Positions 59,977 to 64,000 of a DNA stretch of 64,000 nt are shown here, in pieces; position 1 is the stretch's first letter, and the number at the start of each line of letters is the position of its first letter. Source of the stretch: Sambucus nigra (taxonomy: Eukaryota > Streptophyta > Magnoliopsida > Dipsacales > Adoxaceae); NCBI GenBank assembly GCA_949130495.1, contig CASBWL010000040.1, positions 4,020,674-4,084,673 on the forward strand, read 5' to 3'. The notes below the pieces were generated by a model. That model was not told the origin of the DNA and ran no database searches. It saw only the letters and a program-made list of their open reading frames with translations. The position numbers were made by a program, and so were the translations under genes.

Positions 59977-61045
59977 GAGTAATGTTATGTAAACCCTCCT
60001 TTCATACCCTCATAAGAGGACAAAGTTTGTGGAACTCTTTTTTTAAAAATCAGTCCAAAATTGAAAATAAGTTTAAAGGGACAAAATAAGGAAAAAAAAT
60101 AAACTTAAATACTTTGAACACTTTCTTTTTTTTAATAAAAACTAAAAATTTATATTTTCAATAATTTTTTTTTTAATAAAGAATTAAGGAAAATATCATG
60201 TTTCTTCTTATATTTGAATTTTTAGAACAATATTTTTCAAGTTTAAAAATTTAGTCCCTGTGGTACAACAGTATTTATAAATCTAGTCCCTGTGTTACAA
60301 TAACATTTATTTTTTTGGTCCGCGCCAGCGTCACTATTTTTCATGGTGTTTTTAGTACAGGGACTAAATTTAGATAGAAAACAATGTTTTTTTTTATAAA
60401 ATGATTTTTAAAAACTACAGTTTTTGTTGGAAAAAAATTGATGGGTCGTGCTGCTAACGCGGATCGACATCTATTAAATGACGTGGGTCCGCGCCAGCGG
60501 CACAAATTGCGATTAGAAATACCAATTTTTTTGCCAGCGGCATTTTATAAAAAAGACAGTTTTTAGACCACCTGTTTTTTTTTATTAAATTTTATAAAAA
60601 AAAGACACTTTTTTGGGGAAAAAAATTGATGGGTTACTGCTACTGACGCGGATTCATATCTATTAAATGATGTGGGTCCGCGCCAGCGGCACTAACCAAT
60701 TGCGATTAGAAACATCAATTTTTTTGTTATTTTTATTTTATTAAAAAAACAGTTTTTAGACCACTTGATTTTGTTATAAAAATGTTTTTAAAAATATTTT
60801 ATAAAATAAAATAGGTTTTTTACATAAAAAAATATTTTATTAAAAAAATATTACAAAACTGTAATATTTTTATTAAAAAAACTGTTTTTAAAATGAAAGG
60901 GCTTATTTTGTTTTGAATTTAGGAGTGTATTTTTATTTGGTAGAGTTGATTTACCAAAAAAAAAAAAAAGATGGTTTCATAATTTTTGTCTTATTATAAG
61001 GGTATGGAAAAGGGGTACGATTTAGGGGTTTGCGTAGTAACGCTC
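59977..61045. mobile_element. Non-autonomous MULE-like element with 9-bp TSD
   Basis: 1069 bp absent from the 5' LTR at the same place, flanked by the perfect 9-bp duplication TTATGGAAA (59968-59976 and 61046-61054); the 5' LTR has it once. Ends are imperfect inverted repeats: GAG..GTTATGTAAACCC at the left, and GAGCGTTACTACGCAAACCCC as the reverse complement of the right. A 9-bp TSD points to Mutator-like transposition. Interior is T- and A-rich, non-coding, with two related segments (about 60440-60535 and 60620-60725) containing GTCCGCGCCAGCGGCAC. No transposase. Confidence 0.85.
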
Positions 61046-61149
61046 TTATGGAAAACATGGGTCCATGCCATGTCACTTCCATCAAAACACTTTCGGCAGC
61101 ACACACAGTTCATGACTAGCTTAAAGTTGCGCCATCATTGGCCGAGAAT

Positions 61150-61390
61150 GAGTTCAAATTTTTTTTTATTCAGTACATTATATATATATATATGAGTTCG
61201 AGAAATTATTTTTTATTAAGTACATTATATATATATGAGTTCGAGAAATTATTTTTTATTCAGTACATTCTATATGTATGAGTTCGAGAAATTATTTTTT
61301 ATTCAGTACATTCTATATATATGAGTTCGAGAAATTATTTTTTATTCAGTACATTATATATGTATGAGTTCGAGAAATTTTTTTCAGTAC

Positions 61391-61428
<38 letters not shown>
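61150..61428. repeat. Minisatellite and TA tract in family F 3' LTR
   Basis: About six units against four in the 5' LTR, then about 36 bases of TA up to the Helitron junction. Confidence 0.88.
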
Positions 61429-61429
<1 letters not shown>

Positions 61430-64000
61430 TAGGGTATGCCCGTGCCTGAAGGCACGCTGATAATCGCAAAACGATAAAAAAATTCAAAGGTATTTTTAAA
61501 GCAAAAATAATACTTCATGTTAAAACTCCCAAAAAATCGAGAAAAATAATACTTCATGTCAAAATTCCAAAAAAATGATAACCTTAAATTAAACGAACAA
61601 AAGTTCAAAATTTCATTAGATATTATACATGCATTTAACAGTGCTAATAAAGCGAGTACCTCATATATACCATACTGGGTACTTTTAGTGTATTCCAGGT
61701 CTATTCATTTTGATTAAATGAGAAAGAAACATGTGTTTAACATTCCTCCTTCTTACAAAAGTGAAAAGGGAAAAGAGGAGTTGTAGCAAAGATTATGACC
61801 CACATCAAAGAAAGAATATGAGTCACTATAGCTGCTTTCCTGGCCCATGTCAAGAAGCGTAAGGGAATCAATTCGCGTGCTCTGTTTGATGAAAATAAAA
61901 TCATTCTTAGTTCTATATCTCACGTGCTAGTGAATGTAAAATGAATTCAAGATCAAATTTTAAATGATTATACGTATATCCATTGTCAAGAAAATTAGAA
62001 AAGGAAATCAAATGTTATAATTAACTAACTTGAAACAACTGAACATGAGATGGCAAGAATCCATTGTTAACAGTTGCAAAACATGGACAAAATGGATCCC
62101 TAAAATTATCAAGAGGCATTAAAGATACGCTCTAAAACTAAAGCTAATACGTTTTCGGCTTCAATCAAGTGGCATCAAAGGTATACTACCAAAAATAGTA
62201 TACAAAAGACCAACCCCCAAATATTTCAAAATTGAAAAAAAGAAAAAAAAACTGTATTACTAATCTGAAAACCAATTGAAAAAAAGAAAAAAAACATGTA
62301 TTACTAATCTGAAAACCAATACACTCCATTTTGGGCAGCAGCAAAGAACACTTCATCATTTTGACTTATAACTTGGAAAAGCCCAACACATCCATGATAT
62401 ACAGATACTTATATTCACTATTTTCATTGCAAAGTTGTTCTCTATTTGGCTTGATACATATAAAGATCAAACATTGAAAATATACACCCTCAGGTTTAAT
62501 GGTTGCACCTGTAGGCGCAGACTATAGGGAGTACTCTATTCCCGCCCTCAGTGGTAGTTCTAACCAATGGACTGCCCAAATTATTGATGCCCAATGGAAC
62601 CACGATGGTGTTGCAGCCCCCATTTCAGCAGCTCCTTGTGTTGGGTGCATTCCCAGGTCCCGCACTAATTGCAATTGACGGTGGATGGGACGCGGCGGAT
62701 GTACCTCTAGCAGCGGCTCCAATTGATGTTATTACTCCCACTATCAGTAGTGCTGCTACCGGTAGGATTGGATTTTTTCGATAGGATCAGATTGGTTTCC
62801 ACCCAAACACTTGTGCCCTGCCATTTTGTATTGGGTTTATACAGATGTAAATACACAAACCTAAGTTTTAAAGTAACTCATCTCAAAAGATGTTACAGTA
62901 ACTCATCTCATGGCACAAAAGTTGATACATTTGAATCTGTTATTATCACTTGCTCATAATGATAGCAATATGCCACGAACCATCTTCACGAAGTATCTTC
63001 AAACAACAGAATGTGATCTATGAACATAGATAGCCTAGTTTTCTTTGTGATGTACTAATGGGCTTGAGTATTTGGTTCCATTCTCCGAATTAGCACAAAT
63101 AAACATCACTGCACAAATAAAAATCATTATTAGCACAAATAAACATCATACTAATTAGCGAGGCTTTAATACTTGTGCTACAAATAAAAGAAAATTATAT
63201 TTCTTAAACGAAAAAAAAAACAAATTGATGACGGACAAACAACCAAAATAGAGAATAACACAATAAAAGATAAAATAGATATTCCTGGAATGAAAATTGA
63301 AAATTGAAAATTTTCTGGAATGAAAATCAGATTACCTCAATTTTAATTGTCCAAGCTATTAACTAATGTTTAAAGTTGTACTGGTGCGGTTTTAACCTGA
63401 AATTGTTATTTAACTATCTCAATCGTTAACGATAAATAAAAGATAAAGAAAAAACTCACCCTTCCACAAGAAATAGATAAATAATCGATGGAAGATGTAG
63501 CCGACAATGATTGCGATGGGGACGTTCCAGAACTGGTAGTGATTGCGATGGGGACCTTTAGAACGTTTGGAATGCTTTTATGTCTTTGATCCGTCAATCG
63601 AATGTTTGGGGTTCTATTTTGTGTCACTGTACTTGTTCAATTTTGTCTCGTGGGGGTTTGATAATGAGGCAGAAGCAGGGCCTTCAGCGTTTATATCGTT
63701 CGAATTTTTAGTTAGAAGTAGGGCCTTCAGCGTTTATATCCTCATTTGGTGTTGTTCTTGATTCTGATTTAAAAATATAGGACTTTGGTGCTATTCTAGA
63801 TTCTGATTTAAACATCAGTCCCAGGTTACTCCAACTCACTTGGCCATGTTATTTGCGATTATAAGAACTCCGACAAAGAAATCTTTTGTTTCGGTGGACT
63901 CTGCCCTCTGTTTAATTCATTTCCTTATGTGGAAGCTCCAATACTTTCCGACTAATCTAAATTGAACAGATATAGTACATAACTGACATCAAACCAAATG
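61429..64000 (-). mobile_element. Helitron, 3' end at 61429, body to the right
   Basis: On the minus strand the hairpin CGTGCCTTCAGGCACG (61441-61456) is followed by GGCATACC and CTAG (61429-61432), then T: a Helitron 3' terminus inserted in the TA tract of the family F LTR. Comparison with the 5' LTR gives the junction. The rest of the LTR does not reappear, so the Helitron probably runs past the window end (at least 2.6 kb). No Rep/helicase is visible. A GC-richer patch at 62500-62770 with overlapping open frames on both strands may be a captured gene piece, unidentified; 63480-63560 has a 32-bp tandem duplication around GATTGCGATGGGGAC. Confidence 0.65.

Larger units (their letters stand above)
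50761..61428 (+). mobile_element. Family F: Copia (Sirevirus-like) gag-pol element with an extra viroplasmin-type ORF, interrupted
   Basis: 5' LTR 50761-53420, PBS 53423-53434, gag and pol pseudogenes to 58270, an extra small ORF 58401-58763, three polypurine tracts, and a 3' LTR starting at 59083. The 3' LTR is split by a MULE-like element (59977-61045) and ends early at 61428 because a Helitron sits in its TA tract. Coding order gag-protease-integrase-RT-RNase H shows Copia. Multiple PPTs suggest the Sirevirus side of Copia. Left flank is GTTTA (50756-50760); the right TSD lies outside the window. Confidence 0.9.
59083..61428 (+). repeat. Family F 3' LTR, interrupted and truncated
   Basis: Matches 50761-51996 closely: 59083-59976, then 61055-61428 after the MULE-like insertion. 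It stops inside the TA tract at the Helitron end; about 1.4 kb of LTR seen in the 5' copy (51997-53420) is not in the window. Confidence 0.9.

Noticed and set aside
62522..62784. Overlapping frames on both strands in a GC-richer patch
   Set aside because: Neither strand's product is recognisable; possibly a captured gene piece, but direction and identity are open.

Overview
The window is repeat-dense nuclear DNA of a flowering plant, probably a eudicot. This rests on the element types present: Copia and Ty3/gypsy LTR retrotransposons primed by initiator tRNA-Met, Helitrons and a MULE-like element, plus plant-type gene scraps (phosphofructokinase, TFIIIA). There are no bacterial-style operons, rRNA or tRNA genes, and I cannot name the species. 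Almost nothing here looks like a working host gene.

Layout. 1-303 is a copy of 48503-48800. 480-10060 is a complete minus-strand LTR element without pol (family A; TSD TATTC). 10066-11163 is mostly featureless. 11169-18097 is a complete plus-strand Sirevirus-like Copia element carrying only an intact gag (family D; TSD CCTCT). 18141-18451 looks like the last two exons of an unidentified host gene. 18473-29124 is a three-deep nest of solo LTRs: family C (TSD TAAGT) holds family B (TSD TTCGA), which holds family A (TSD TATTC). 29130-38510 is Helitron territory with three clear 3' ends and scraps of LINE-type RNase H, ATP-phosphofructokinase and TFIIIA. 38516-48331 is a complete minus-strand Ty3/gypsy element with 2863-bp LTRs and a decayed integrase (family C; TSD ACAAA). 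48337-50755 is low-complexity and possibly UTR-like host DNA. 50761-61428 is a Copia gag-pol element (family F) with many stops and an extra intact small ORF of viroplasmin/RNase H1 N-terminal type. Its 3' LTR is split by a MULE-like element (59977-61045) and cut by a minus-strand Helitron at 61429 that seems to run to the window end.

How the parts relate. A and C share PBS leader, PPT region and several internal and LTR blocks, so A looks like a non-autonomous derivative that could use C-type proteins. D supplies only Gag; F-type elements would be the kind of partner able to supply Pol, although this F copy is dead.

The most unusual signal is that LTR families A, B, C and D each carry a cluster of short CpG-containing perfect palindromes (TCGATCGA, GAATCGATTC or GTTCGAAC). 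In all three complete elements with two intact LTRs (A, C, D) the palindrome array differs in unit number between the two LTRs. The second is the viroplasmin-type ORF after pol in F, preceded by its own TATA-like box. A dispersed ~40-bp motif (14 copies), a ~290-bp block shared by LTR families, and a conserved GCAAGT...ACTTGC inverted repeat are further unexplained shared structures. All element boundaries were read by eye; family names below order level and all degrees of similarity are judgements, not computed values.
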